NCBI RefSeq assembly: GCF_000024005.1
Contig: NC_013132.1
Location: 992,001 to 1,056,000, forward strand
From: Chitinophaga pinensis DSM 2588
GTDB lineage: Bacteria; Bacteroidota; Bacteroidia; Chitinophagales; Chitinophagaceae
Length of the DNA: 64,000 nt
Reading direction: 5' to 3'
This document shows positions 34,253 through 43,853 of the stretch, piece after piece. The notes beneath the pieces are model-generated. The model was not told the DNA's origin. It was given only the letters and a program-made list of their open reading frames with translations, and ran no database searches. The position numbers and the translations under genes are program-made. How positions within the stretch are numbered: the first letter of the stretch is position 1; the number at the start of each line of letters is the position of its first letter.

Positions 34253-35263
34253 TTAGTACTCGAAAGGTTGCCTGTATAAAACTTCTAAGATCGTCTGACC
34301 AACTACCTGTAATGTACGTTTGTCGATTACTGTCATGTTATCATTTGCCGTGTGCCAGTGCGGAACGAAGTTACCGTTCTGTTGCAGCGCGATGATATCA
34401 AAAGTTGGAATATTCGCCATCGTATTTACATATACGTGATCGTCTGTAATGCTGGTACCGATATTTTCATAACGGAAGTAATCAGAATAACCCAGCCGGT
34501 TGGCTACATCCCAGAACATTTTCATCGGACCGTAAGCATACTGTTGGGAACCGCCTTCCATAAAGAACTGAGAAGCGCGGCCACCCACCATATCCAGGAG
34601 GATACCGTAGTTCGCTTTATAGCCTCTTACGTGCGGGTTTTTAGCCCAGTATTGCGTACCCAGGCAATAGCTGTTCTCCTCTTCACTGATACCATAATCT
34701 TCCACGTCAGTCAACAGTATATCAACACCTGCTTTTGGTTTATCCGCATGTAGCTGACGGGCTACTTCAATCAGCACACCCACACCGCTGGCGCCATCGT
34801 CAGCACCATCCAGTTGTTTGTTCCTGTCAAAAGCATCCTGGTCGGCATGTGGACGGGTATCCCAGTGGGAGAGCAGTAATACACGCTGCGTCGCTGCCGG
34901 ATTGAAACTGGCGATGATATTGATACAAGGTAATGGTACTTTTTTAGGGCCTTTTACCGTAGTGCGCTGTATGTATACAGTATCTGCAAGGGGCTTCAGT
35001 TGCGCGATCAGCCAGTCAGCACACTTCTGCTGTGCCGGTGTGTTGGGAATACGCGGACCGAAACTTACCTGTTTTGCCGTATAGGCATAAGCACTGTCTG
35101 TCTGAAATACGGGTACATTCACATTCTGAACGGTCGCCGTTGGCTTGCCGGATTCTTCCGGCTGATTGGTTTTTGTCGGCTGCTTACAGGCGCTCATGCA
35201 CAAGGCCACACCTGCTGCAAAACTTAGTATTTTGTACATATTAACAAATGGCTGTTTGATCAT
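34253..35263 (-). CDS. M28 metallopeptidase, glutaminyl-cyclase-like lipoprotein
   Basis: The 336-residue protein has the signal MYKILSFAAGVALCMSAC (from the second Met), giving a lipoprotein. Zinc ligands match M28: HWDTRPHAD, DGADDGASGVG, DVEDYG and HWHTANDNM near the C-terminus. The overall pattern resembles glutaminyl-peptide cyclotransferases, which form N-terminal pyroglutamate, though aminopeptidase activity cannot be excluded. The start at 35263 is 6 nt after the cysS stop; an alternative ATG at 35239 gives a shorter, cleaner signal peptide. It is cotranscribed with cysS. Confidence 0.88.
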   Translation of the reverse strand: MIKQPFVNMYKILSFAAGVALCMSACKQPTKTNQPEESGKPTATVQNVNVPVFQTDSAYAYTAKQVSFGPRIPNTPAQQKCADWLIAQLKPLADTVYIQRTTVKGPKKVPLPCINIIASFNPAATQRVLLLSHWDTRPHADQDAFDRNKQLDGADDGASGVGVLIEVARQLHADKPKAGVDILLTDVEDYGISEEENSYCLGTQYWAKNPHVRGYKANYGILLDMVGGRASQFFMEGGSQQYAYGPMKMFWDVANRLGYSDYFRYENIGTSITDDHVYVNTMANIPTFDIIALQQNGNFVPHWHTANDNMTVIDKRTLQVVGQTILEVLYRQPFEY

Positions 35264-35269
35264 GACGGC

Positions 35270-36769
35270 TTATTGTATGCTGTAGGTCATACTACCATCC
35301 TTCTCGTCTTTCAATTGTATACCTACCGCTAACAACTGGTTGCGGATCTTGTCAGATGCTGCATAGTCTTTACGGCCTTTCGCTTCCTTACGCATTTCCA
35401 TCAGCAGCTGAATAACGCCATCCAGTTTGCTGTTGTCGGTGGCAAGTGTTTCCGGCTGCAGACCAAGAATATCGATCAGAAAGTTCTGCCAGGTCTTTTT
35501 CAGCAGCTGGAAGGTTTCTTCGCTGAGTTCATGCATTTTCACCTGTCCACCCTTGATAGAGTTGATCACAGGAGAAAGTTCGAACAGGTTGGCCAGTACT
35601 TTAGCTGTGTTGAAGTCATCGCTGATGAATTCCTCACACTCCAGACACCATTGACGTACCTGTTTGTCCAGTTCTTCATTGATCGGCTGTGCATCGGCTG
35701 TATAACTCAGTTTCTGTAATACTTCGAATGCAGCCCATAAACGCTGTAAACCTTTCTCTGCGGCCTGTAATGCCTCGTTGGAGAAATCCAGCGTACTACG
35801 GTAATGCGTCTGAAGAATGAAGAAACGGATCGTCATCGGACTGTAGGCTTTTTCCAGCAGGTGATGATTACCTGTGAAGAGTTCCGTCAGCTTGATGGTA
35901 TTGTTATAGGCTTTACCCATTTTACGGCCGTTAATGGTGATCATGTTATTGTGCATCCAGTAACGGGCCATCAGTTCACCATGGGCAATTTCACTCTGTG
36001 CAATTTCACACTCGTGGTGTGGAAACTGCAGGTCCATACCTCCACCGTGGATGTCGAACTGTTTACCCAGGTATTTACTGCTCATGGCAGAACATTCGAT
36101 GTGCCATCCAGGGAAACCTTCTCCCCACGGACTTGGCCAACGCATGATGTGCTCAGGTGGCGCGTTTTTCCAGAGGGCAAAGTCAACGTTATTGATCTTT
36201 TCCTCCTGGCCATCCAGCTCACGATTGGAGCTTTCCAGCATATCTTCCAGTACACGGCCGCTCAGAATGCCGTAATCATGCGATTCAGCGTATTTCTTTA
36301 CGTCAAAGTATACGGAACCATTGCTTTCATAAGCATAGCCTTTTTCCATGATCGTTTTGATCATTTCGATCTGCTCGACGATGTGGCCGGTGGCAGTTGG
36401 TTCAATGCTTGGCTCCAGACAGTTAAACCGCAGGAAAGCCCAGTGAAAGAGGTTTGTATATTTTTGTACCAGTTCCATTGGCTCCAGCTTTTCCAGCTGA
36501 GCGCGTTTGGCAATTTTGTCTTCAGCTTCACGGCCCTCTTCTTCGAAGTGACCTGCGTCTGTGATGTTCCTTACATAACGGACCTTGTATCCCAGAAACT
36601 GTAGGTATCTGTATACAACGTCAAACGTGATATAAGGGCGGGCATGGCCCAGGTGCGACTCTCCTGAAACGGTAGGGCCGCATACATACATACCAACATG
36701 TCCGGGATAGAGAGATGTGAATACTTCCTTTTGCCGATGTAGCGAATTGTATATTTTAAGCTCAGACAT
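35270..36769 (-). CDS. cysS: Cysteinyl-tRNA synthetase
   Basis: This 499-residue class I synthetase charges tRNA-Cys. It shows the zinc-site Cys of [18 protein letters not shown], in which HLGH is the HIGH motif, further zinc ligands ([24 protein letters not shown]) and the KMSKS counterpart RKMGKAYNN. The C-terminal helical domain is complete. A perfect -7 box (36819-36826) lies upstream. The M28 peptidase gene follows within 6 nt on the same transcript. Confidence 0.97.
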   Translation of the reverse strand: MSELKIYNSLHRQKEVFTSLYPGHVGMYVCGPTVSGESHLGHARPYITFDVVYRYLQFLGYKVRYVRNITDAGHFEEEGREAEDKIAKRAQLEKLEPMELVQKYTNLFHWAFLRFNCLEPSIEPTATGHIVEQIEMIKTIMEKGYAYESNGSVYFDVKKYAESHDYGILSGRVLEDMLESSNRELDGQEEKINNVDFALWKNAPPEHIMRWPSPWGEGFPGWHIECSAMSSKYLGKQFDIHGGGMDLQFPHHECEIAQSEIAHGELMARYWMHNNMITINGRKMGKAYNNTIKLTELFTGNHHLLEKAYSPMTIRFFILQTHYRSTLDFSNEALQAAEKGLQRLWAAFEVLQKLSYTADAQPINEELDKQVRQWCLECEEFISDDFNTAKVLANLFELSPVINSIKGGQVKMHELSEETFQLLKKTWQNFLIDILGLQPETLATDNSKLDGVIQLLMEMRKEAKGRKDYAASDKIRNQLLAVGIQLKDEKDGSMTYSIQ

Positions 36770-36818
36770 ATCAGATATTTTCAGCGAGTGTAAGCTACAC
36801 TTAGTTTTGTTAGGATTG

Positions 36819-36826
36819 CAAAGATA
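36819..36826 (-). promoter_or_regulatory. Promoter -7 box of cysS
   Basis: Read leftward this is TATCTTTG, a perfect TAnnTTTG match 49 nt before the cysS start. It lies between the end of the upstream EEP gene and cysS. Confidence 0.6.
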
Positions 36827-36847
36827 GTTATTGTTTTGTGAGTGACA

Positions 36848-37963
36848 TTACCGTCTGGCACTTACATTGGCTATCACCGGATAGTGATCGGACAGGGTAG
36901 AATTGATTTTCCGGAATGAATTGACTTTGAATGATTTATCCGTAAAGATGTAATCGATCCGGAGGGTAGGGGCCAGTCCGGCGTAAGTCCGGCCGATACC
37001 GCTGCCCTTTCTGAGAAAAGCATCCTGCAGGTCGCCCCGGATGGTAAAATAAGTATACGATGCCGGCGTATCATTAAAGTCTCCGCATAGGATCACGGGA
37101 TATGGACAGGTACTGATAAATGCTGACACAATATCTGCCTGTTTACTGCGATCCACATACGCGTCGCGCATTTTCTGCACAATATTGCGTGTAGCCACCA
37201 GACCGGTATCTTCCTGCTTTTTTATCTTTTCGATAGAACGATAGTCCCTTTCATTGAAACGGTAAGATGCCAGGTGCATATTGATGATACGGATCGTGTC
37301 GCCGTTCTTCACAATGTCGGCATAGATAAGACTTTCACTACGCGGACCATATGACATTTTCAGTTTGTCAGACTTGATAATCGGGTAACGGGAATAGATA
37401 ATAGATCCCCAGTGCTGCATACCATCCCGGTTAAAATCACTGGAAAAGAAACGGTAGGGTAGTTTCATCTCCCGGGAGATATCTTCCCGGTTATTGAAAT
37501 CATTTTTCTTTTCTGAAGTATAAAAGTCCTGCAGACAAACAATATCCAGTTCCTGCTTTTTTATCAGCGCAAACATCGCTTCCCTGTTGTATTTGCTGTC
37601 TTTCTCACGGTAAAGCCCGAACTGAGCAACGTTGTAGCTCATGATGGTCAGACTGCCCGCAGGATTGGCAAACTGTTTTCCGGAAGTCGGGTAATTGAAT
37701 GCGACAAAAGCGGAAATAGATTTCCAGCCTATTACGACCGGCAACATTGGCAGCAGGCAATATTTAAAATCGAACAGCAGCCAGCAGATAAAGAATAACA
37801 CCAATACCAGCAGCAGTAACGGGAAGAGCAATGTAATGAAACTGATAGGCCACCAACGTTCCGGTGAAACATACGGCGCCAGGCAGGCCACTATGAACAG
37901 AAGCACTACAATGGTGTTCGCCGTTAAAAAGAATCCTTTTGTGAATAACCTCAGAAATCTCAA
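36848..37963 (-). CDS. Endonuclease/exonuclease/phosphatase-family membrane protein (copy 1)
   Basis: The 371-residue protein starts with about three hydrophobic segments (residues 10-90) and then an EEP domain. Motifs are complete: MSYNVAQFGLY (Asn), DIVCLQDFYTS (metal-binding acid), ILCGDFNDTPASYTYF and the terminal LSDHYPVIANV with the catalytic Asp-His pair. EEP enzymes cleave phosphodiesters in nucleic acids, lipids or inositol phosphates; the membrane anchor makes a periplasmic or lipid substrate likely. It lies 48 bp downstream of a paralogue, so a tandem duplication is likely. Confidence 0.88.
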   Translation of the reverse strand: MRFLRLFTKGFFLTANTIVVLLFIVACLAPYVSPERWWPISFITLLFPLLLLVLVLFFICWLLFDFKYCLLPMLPVVIGWKSISAFVAFNYPTSGKQFANPAGSLTIMSYNVAQFGLYREKDSKYNREAMFALIKKQELDIVCLQDFYTSEKKNDFNNREDISREMKLPYRFFSSDFNRDGMQHWGSIIYSRYPIIKSDKLKMSYGPRSESLIYADIVKNGDTIRIINMHLASYRFNERDYRSIEKIKKQEDTGLVATRNIVQKMRDAYVDRSKQADIVSAFISTCPYPVILCGDFNDTPASYTYFTIRGDLQDAFLRKGSGIGRTYAGLAPTLRIDYIFTDKSFKVNSFRKINSTLSDHYPVIANVSARR

Positions 37964-38011
37964 CGCCTATCGCTTTTACGTTAAAGATAGGAGAAATGAT
38001 TAATTCATGCA

Positions 38012-39115
38012 TTATAATGATAAGCCCGCCATGATAGGAAAATGTTGGAATCCTTTCCTGTGAAAGGTCTTATAGCTTTTAACGCGTATAGGTTTTTGTG
38101 CAAGAATATAATCTATCCGCAGTGTAGGCGCCAGAAAGGACAAAGTACGGCCTACACCGAAGCCGTCTTTGAGAAAAGCATCCTGCATATTTGCACTGAT
38201 CGTATTGTAAGTGTAGGATACAGGGGGATCATTAAAATCTCCGCACACGACTACTTTATAGGGACTGGCAGCGATCAGTTCCGCCATCTTTCTCGACTGC
38301 GCGGCTCTTTTATGAATCGTATGCTTCATTTTAGAAGCCAGGTTACGTATTCCTGAAAAGGTACCTTTTCCTTTCTCCAGCAGGTCATAATCATTGCCCC
38401 GGAACATGTAGGATTGCAACTGTGCCGTCAGCACACGGATCGTGTCTCCCTGCACCAATATGTCTGACTGAAGAAAGCTGCTGCCACTACCGGCGGAGCT
38501 ATAGCCACAGGGTATTTTGCTGCTTCTGACGATAGGAAAGCGGGAGAACAGTACAATACCATAATGCCAATAGTCCCAATGGCTCATGTCGCAGGTAAAA
38601 AAGTGATAAGGATACCCGAGTGTACGCGAAATTGAGTCAATATGATTGGTGAAGTTGGGGCCTTCGTTGGTATAGAATTCCTGCATACACAGAATATCCG
38701 GAGATGCCTCGCGCAGCATATCGTAGATGGAGCCCTGTAGTACTGAGTCTTCCCGGTAGTCGTTCAGTCCCATATTACTGGTATTGAAGGTCATGATGGT
38801 AAACTGCCTGTCTGACCTCACCCAGGTATCTTTTGAGGAGATCAGGTTCGTACCGATACTGGAGAGCAGGGCATGAAGGGAAAAGAGGATACCCACAAGA
38901 GAGATCCAGATATATCTTCTTTTCCAGCACAACCAAAGTATGATAAATGCGCAATTAATACCCCAACAAATGAGGAATGTAAGACCTGCGAACCCGCTGA
39001 GCCAGAATTGTTGTGGATTCAGGTAAGGCAACCAGGCGGAAAGAAGGAGACTAATGGCGATCAACACATTGCATAGCAATAGGAATCGGGGTAAAAATTT
39101 AGCTACAAACAGCAC
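38012..39115 (-). CDS. Endonuclease/exonuclease/phosphatase-family membrane protein (copy 2)
   Basis: This 367-residue paralogue of the next gene has the same plan: about three N-terminal hydrophobic segments, then an EEP domain with MTFNTSNMGL, DILCMQEFYTNEG and VVCGDFNDPPVSYTYN. Both copies share the unusual LRIDYI segment and a phenylalanine-tyrosine in FYT. The last catalytic motif differs: the usual SDHxP is FQHFP, keeping His but replacing the Asp by Gln, so activity may be weakened. It heads a leftward pair with copy 1. Confidence 0.87.
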   Translation of the reverse strand: MLFVAKFLPRFLLLCNVLIAISLLLSAWLPYLNPQQFWLSGFAGLTFLICWGINCAFIILWLCWKRRYIWISLVGILFSLHALLSSIGTNLISSKDTWVRSDRQFTIMTFNTSNMGLNDYREDSVLQGSIYDMLREASPDILCMQEFYTNEGPNFTNHIDSISRTLGYPYHFFTCDMSHWDYWHYGIVLFSRFPIVRSSKIPCGYSSAGSGSSFLQSDILVQGDTIRVLTAQLQSYMFRGNDYDLLEKGKGTFSGIRNLASKMKHTIHKRAAQSRKMAELIAASPYKVVVCGDFNDPPVSYTYNTISANMQDAFLKDGFGVGRTLSFLAPTLRIDYILAQKPIRVKSYKTFHRKGFQHFPIMAGLSL

Positions 39116-39165
39116 GACATAGGGGTTTTACTAAAAATAGGGATAAAAAAGGGAAATCAAAAGAA

Positions 39166-39187
39166 AAGCCCTCCATGTGGAGGGCTT
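39166..39187 (-). terminator. Terminator of the rlmD-rhomboid operon
   Basis: Stem AAGCCCTCC/GGAGGGCTT with loop ATGT; read leftward it is followed by TTCTTTTG. It lies 23 bp after the last rhomboid stop. Confidence 0.88.
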
Positions 39188-39210
39188 AATATATTCAGGA
39201 TCGTTCATCG

Positions 39211-39963
39211 TTATTTCACCACGTGCAGGTGAGACTTTGGATGAAACAGGTGAGTGATCTTAAAGATAAATTTATTGAATCCGAGTCCGAGGTCATTTCC
39301 TTTCTTCCATTGCTGCATATAGAGGAAGCCAGTCAGTCCGCCGCCGATCAGTGCCGGCAAGTTAGTGATGCCCTGGTTGTTCATCACATGGCTACCAATA
39401 TTTACGATCAGGAAGATCAGGGTAATGATCCAGAACGGAATGGGCAGATTAGGCAGCAATCTGTAGTTGGGAGCCACTACGGTTGCACCGATTGCAAGCG
39501 CCATGATAGAAGCGGAAGCGCCTGTCATGGTTGCGGCAGGTTGTAATGCATGGAAAGCCGGGATGAACTGCATACCCAGGAGATAGCATACTGCGCCGAC
39601 CAGGCCACTCAGCAGGTATAGCGGCAGGATGCGCTGGCGACCTGCATGATTCTGTAACATGGTGCCGAAGCAGGCCAGCCAGATCATGTTACTGGTAATC
39701 ATCCAGAAACTGTCGTGTGTGAACATTGTTGTGAACAGGGTCCATGGATTTTTCAGCAGTCCGTCGATAGTAGATGGTAGCAGTACATGAGAAAGTACAT
39801 CTACTTTAAACCGTGCGGGAGGATTACCTTCAATACCATAGACGATTTCTGTAAAAAACAACAGCATGAATATGGTGATGTTGACGAGCAACAGCTGTGT
39901 GACCATATTCTTTTCTTCTCCAAGGGATAATGGAGTTTCGGATCTTTCCTCAACGTACATCAT
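39211..39963 (-). CDS. Rhomboid-family membrane protein lacking the catalytic histidine
   Basis: The 250-residue protein has six to seven hydrophobic segments and the rhomboid hallmarks FTHDSFWMITSNMIWLACFG (second helix, His and Asn kept) and TGASASIMALAIG with the candidate nucleophile Ser150. In the last helix the canonical AHLGG is ALIGG (204-208): the His position is Leu205 (codon CTG). Without His the Ser-His dyad cannot form, so it is probably an inactive, iRhom-like regulator or partner. It lies 18 bp after the intact rhomboid in the rlmD operon. Confidence 0.88.
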   Translation of the reverse strand: MMYVEERSETPLSLGEEKNMVTQLLLVNITIFMLLFFTEIVYGIEGNPPARFKVDVLSHVLLPSTIDGLLKNPWTLFTTMFTHDSFWMITSNMIWLACFGTMLQNHAGRQRILPLYLLSGLVGAVCYLLGMQFIPAFHALQPAATMTGASASIMALAIGATVVAPNYRLLPNLPIPFWIITLIFLIVNIGSHVMNNQGITNLPALIGGGLTGFLYMQQWKKGNDLGLGFNKFIFKITHLFHPKSHLHVVK

Positions 39964-39981
39964 GTCACAATATCTTTAATG

Positions 39982-40815
39982 TTAATAAAAATGACTACGG
40001 TTCTTTTTGTTCCAGATCTTCAGGAGGATATAACTGAATATTACCCCTCCAAGGTGGGCAAAGTGTGCAACGTTATCACCAGCCGAGTTTTGTATGCCCG
40101 AAAACAGTTCCATCAGGATGATAATACCGATGAAATATTTCGCTTTCAGCGGGAACAGGAAGTAAAGGTAAATGAGATTATTCGGAAACAGGTAGCCAAA
40201 TGCGAACAGCAGTCCGAATACGGCGCCTGAAGCACCCAATGTAGCGCCATTAGGGTAAATCTGCGCAAACTGGCTGACGAAAGCCCTGGCATCGGCGATA
40301 ACCCCGGGGTTATCAGGTGCGGCATAGAATGCCGTTCTGATACCTTCGGCGGCAAAGTTGCCGGCATCCAGGTCAAAGCGGTCGTCCAGTATTCTGAAGT
40401 TGGTCAGGGTCGGATTGTTGATGAATTCACGGGCATCGTGGGCGAGCCGTACGTTTTCATAAGTTAATACACCCATGTGACAGAGCGCTGCTCCGAGGCC
40501 ACATACCATATAAAATATCAGGAAGCGTTTTGGTCCCCAGATATTTTCCAGGGTGGCGCCAAACATCCACAGGGTAAACATGTTTGTGAACAGGTGACCG
40601 AAGGAGCCATGCATAAAAAGGTGCGTCACCAGCTGATGTGGCTTAAAAAGACGGGATCCCCAGTAATGCAGTGCGAAAGTATCTTCAATATATCTCGGAT
40701 TTCCTAAAAATTCTCCCATTGTGCTCTGTGCCAGGAACACTAATGCGTTGATGATCAAAAGATTTTTGATCACCGTAGGGAGTATTTCAAATCTACCGGG
40801 CCTGAACTCGCTCAT
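39982..40815 (-). CDS. Rhomboid intramembrane serine protease (intact)
   Basis: This 277-residue protease has FMHGSFGHLFTNMFTLWMFG, the catalytic Ser196 in TLGASGAVFGLL and the catalytic His254 in HFAHLGGVIFSY. A loop of about 75 residues (115-190) between its third and fourth membrane helices is longer than usual and is probably periplasmic. Rhomboids cut membrane proteins within or near their membrane helices. It lies 13 bp after rlmD and 18 bp before the histidine-less rhomboid, and all three genes share one promoter. Confidence 0.93.
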   Translation of the reverse strand: MSEFRPGRFEILPTVIKNLLIINALVFLAQSTMGEFLGNPRYIEDTFALHYWGSRLFKPHQLVTHLFMHGSFGHLFTNMFTLWMFGATLENIWGPKRFLIFYMVCGLGAALCHMGVLTYENVRLAHDAREFINNPTLTNFRILDDRFDLDAGNFAAEGIRTAFYAAPDNPGVIADARAFVSQFAQIYPNGATLGASGAVFGLLFAFGYLFPNNLIYLYFLFPLKAKYFIGIIILMELFSGIQNSAGDNVAHFAHLGGVIFSYILLKIWNKKNRSHFY

Positions 40816-40828
40816 TTCTACCTATTCT

Positions 40829-42247
40829 TTAATGATTAATTCTTTTCTCTAATAATACCACATTCTCGATATGGTGCGTGTGGGGGAACATATCCACCGG
40901 TTGTATCTTTTTCACGCTATACATCACGTCCAGCAGCGCCAGGTCTCTCGCCTGGGTAGCAGGGTTACAGCTCACATAAACTATGCGGGGAGCAGCGATT
41001 TCGAGCAGCTTGTTTACCAGTTTCTCGTGCATACCGGCCCTTGGAGGGTCGGTGATAACTACGTCAGGTTGTCCGTGCTGTGCAAAGAAAGCATCATTGC
41101 AGATGTCCACTACGTCTCCGGCATAGAATTGCGCGTTGTTTACATTGTTGCGGGCGGCGTTTTCGATTGCATCGTCAATCGCCTCTTTGATCAGTTCAAT
41201 GCCCACAACTTTGCCTGCCTGCCGGGATACAAAAATACCAATACTGCCAGTACCACAATATAGGTCATAAACAATTTCTGTTCCTGTTAATCCGGCAAAA
41301 TCCCGGGTTACCTGGTAGAGGGCCTCTCCCTGGTAGGTATTCGTCTGGAAAAAGGACTTCGGACCGATCTTGAAGGTGAAATCTTCCAGTTTTTCTTCCA
41401 CATATCCTTTACCGAAATAGGTTTTCGGCTCCAGGTCGAAAATGGTATCGTTCAGTTTCGGGTTGATGGTGTACAGTACGGATGTAATGCCGGGGACGGT
41501 AGCCAGGAGGTGATCCAGCAGGGCTTCCCTGTCTTTTTTGTTTTCGTGATGGATCACGAGATTGACCATTACCTCGCCGGTGGTACAGATCCTGATCACC
41601 AGGTTACGTAGCCAGCCCTCTTTTGCACGGATGTCATAAAAAGACAGGTTGTGCTCCAGGGCGTAGGCGCGGATGGTGTTGCGGATGGCATTTACCGGTT
41701 CTGCCTGCAGGTAACAGGTGTTAATGTCCAGTACCTTGTCAAAGAGCTTCGGAACGTGGAAGCCGAGGGCATTTTTCCGGGGAATATTGCCGTCTTCATC
41801 CAGTTCCAGTTCATCTGCGGGGAGATAAGCCTTATTACTGAAAGTAAATTCAAGTTTATTACGGTAGTGGGTGATATGCCTGGAACCCATAATAGGTTGC
41901 ATGGGTGGCAATTCCAGTTTACCGATACGCTGCAGGTTGTCAGCCACCTGTTGTTGTTTATATTCCAGCTGCTGATCATATGGCAGCATCTGCCATTTAC
42001 AGCCTCCACAGTTACCAAAATGCTCACAGAAAGGAGTTACGCGGTTGGATGCGTAAGAATGGAAATGGATGGCTTTGCCTTCTGCCCAGTCCTTTTTGTT
42101 TTTACCGAGGCGAACGTCTACGACATCTCCGGGTACGACACCCCCTTCAATAAATACCACTTTCCCATCAATCCGGGCCAGTGCTTTTCCCTCAGCGGCG
42201 TATGCGCTTACAGGGACTTTTTCAAGAATAACATTTTTTTTCCTCAC
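40829..42247 (-). CDS. rlmD: 23S rRNA (uracil-5-)-methyltransferase RlmD-like
   Basis: The 472-residue enzyme methylates uracil C5 in 23S rRNA. It has an N-terminal TRAM domain (1-60), a four-Cys [4Fe-4S] site beginning FCEHFGNCGGCKWQM, an SAM-binding motif VYDLYCGTGSIGIF, the ITDPPRAGMHEK motif and the catalytic Cys in VYVSCNPATQARDL. Start GTG at 42247 is supported by a promoter box 5 nt upstream. RlmD/RumA-type and RlmCD-type relatives modify different positions, so the exact uridine is uncertain. It heads the operon with two rhomboid genes. Confidence 0.93.
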   Translation of the reverse strand: MRKKNVILEKVPVSAYAAEGKALARIDGKVVFIEGGVVPGDVVDVRLGKNKKDWAEGKAIHFHSYASNRVTPFCEHFGNCGGCKWQMLPYDQQLEYKQQQVADNLQRIGKLELPPMQPIMGSRHITHYRNKLEFTFSNKAYLPADELELDEDGNIPRKNALGFHVPKLFDKVLDINTCYLQAEPVNAIRNTIRAYALEHNLSFYDIRAKEGWLRNLVIRICTTGEVMVNLVIHHENKKDREALLDHLLATVPGITSVLYTINPKLNDTIFDLEPKTYFGKGYVEEKLEDFTFKIGPKSFFQTNTYQGEALYQVTRDFAGLTGTEIVYDLYCGTGSIGIFVSRQAGKVVGIELIKEAIDDAIENAARNNVNNAQFYAGDVVDICNDAFFAQHGQPDVVITDPPRAGMHEKLVNKLLEIAAPRIVYVSCNPATQARDLALLDVMYSVKKIQPVDMFPHTHHIENVVLLEKRINH

Positions 42248-42252
42248 GGGTG

Positions 42253-42260
42253 CAAAGGTA
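42253..42260 (-). promoter_or_regulatory. Promoter -7 box of rlmD operon
   Basis: Read leftward this is TACCTTTG, a perfect TAnnTTTG match ending 5 nt before the GTG start, so the mRNA would have almost no leader. Confidence 0.6.
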
Positions 42261-42328
42261 GGATTTTAGCCGATCACTGATTTTTGAAATTCCCTTTTCC
42301 TTGCTACTTTTACAGGAACCGATATCCT

Positions 42329-43735
42329 ATGCGTAAACTTATGATATTACTGGTCTGCATTTTATGCCATTGGCAGCTGCAGGCCCAGGGCTACCAGCTC
42401 ACTTTTCAGTTAAAACAGTATAAAGGGGGACAGCTTGCGCTGGCCCATTATATGGGAAAAAGCTTCTACATGGCTGATTCCGCCCAGATCAATGAGCAGG
42501 GTATCGCAATTATGAAGAATAAGGAGGCTTTACCCGGCGGTATTTACATCGTATTACTGCCTGGCCGGCAACGTTATTTCGAAATGCTGCTGGATAACAA
42601 AGATCAGCAGTTCTCCATCTCCGTTGATACTTCAGACCTGATCAACAAGACCGTTTTCAAGACATCCCGGGAAAACGAAATTTTCCAGTCATATAACAAA
42701 TTTCTCCAAAAGGAAGTATCCACCCAGGATAAGCAGATCAATGCCCTGCTGGCCAAGCATACGGCCGCTGACAGCGCTGCAGCAAGACCTTTACAGGTGG
42801 CATTGGGCAAAAGACTGCAGGATTTCCGTAACGGTGTGATCGGAAAGTATCCTCAAAGTCTGCTGACCAGCATTTTCAGGGCAATGAAGGAACCGGAAGT
42901 ACCAGCTACGCCCGCAGGAGAGGATTCCACCTTTGGTTACCGTTATTACAAAACACATTACTGGGACAGCGTTAACCTGAATGACGGCCGACTGGTAAGA
43001 ACAGATATTATCGAGCGAAAACTGAACAGGTATTTCACACAGCTGGTTGCCATGGATCCTGATTCCATCATTGTGGAGGCAGATAAGGTGGTAGATAAGA
43101 CCAGGAAGGATAAAGAGATGTTTAAGTTTGTCGTATGGTGGCTGACCTATACGTACGAAACTTCCAAGTATATGGGCATGGATGCTGTGTTTGTGCACAT
43201 GGTAGAGAAATACTACGTATCCGGTGAAGCATACTGGCTGAAAGATGATCAGCTGAACAAGATCATTTCCCGGGCCTATTCTATGGCGCCAAACCTGATA
43301 GGACAGCAGGCGCCCCCACTGGAAGTAAAAGATACTGCGCTGCAGGCCATATCCCTTTATACCACAAAAGCCAAATACACAGTACTCGTTTTCTGGGATC
43401 CTACCTGTGGTCACTGTAAGATTGAACTACCCCGCCTTGACTCGGCATATAATGCCAACTGGAAGAACAAGGGTGTAGCGATGATTGGTTTTAAGACAGA
43501 AGGTACCAAAGACGAGTGGCAGGGTTTTATCAAAGAACACCACCTCACAGGATGGATCCACGCATGGGATCCTGATGCACAAAGTAACTACCGCCGTCTC
43601 TACGACGTATATAGTACACCGGTAGTATATCTGCTGGATGAAAAGAAGAAAATCCTGGCCAAAAGACTGGGTGTAGAACAGCTCAATGATTTTCTTGAAA
43701 AATTGGAATCAAAAGGTGGGACTGTTCACAAATAA
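42329..43735 (+). CDS. TlpA-like thioredoxin-fold protein, exported
   Basis: The start at 42329 gives a signal peptide MRKLMILLVCILCHWQLQAQ. The 468-residue product has an N-terminal DUF4369-like beta region (20-130), a helical middle (DUF5106-like) and a C-terminal thioredoxin fold (about 330-460) with active site FWDPTCGHCKIELP (CGHC). TlpA/ResA proteins reduce or isomerise cysteines in the periplasm. The earlier in-frame TTG (42284) would precede the signal peptide and is rejected. It is divergent from rlmD and lies upstream of the barrel cluster. Confidence 0.87.
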   Translation: MRKLMILLVCILCHWQLQAQGYQLTFQLKQYKGGQLALAHYMGKSFYMADSAQINEQGIAIMKNKEALPGGIYIVLLPGRQRYFEMLLDNKDQQFSISVDTSDLINKTVFKTSRENEIFQSYNKFLQKEVSTQDKQINALLAKHTAADSAAARPLQVALGKRLQDFRNGVIGKYPQSLLTSIFRAMKEPEVPATPAGEDSTFGYRYYKTHYWDSVNLNDGRLVRTDIIERKLNRYFTQLVAMDPDSIIVEADKVVDKTRKDKEMFKFVVWWLTYTYETSKYMGMDAVFVHMVEKYYVSGEAYWLKDDQLNKIISRAYSMAPNLIGQQAPPLEVKDTALQAISLYTTKAKYTVLVFWDPTCGHCKIELPRLDSAYNANWKNKGVAMIGFKTEGTKDEWQGFIKEHHLTGWIHAWDPDAQSNYRRLYDVYSTPVVYLLDEKKKILAKRLGVEQLNDFLEKLESKGGTVHK

Positions 43736-43853
43736 CGAGATATAGTTTTTATTTAATGTTGTAACTCACTTACTTGCAGTCAGATAAGTTTGCTGTATCT
43801 GGCTTTGGCATAGTCTTTGGAATTCCGTAGACAGAATCAAAACTCTAACGGTT

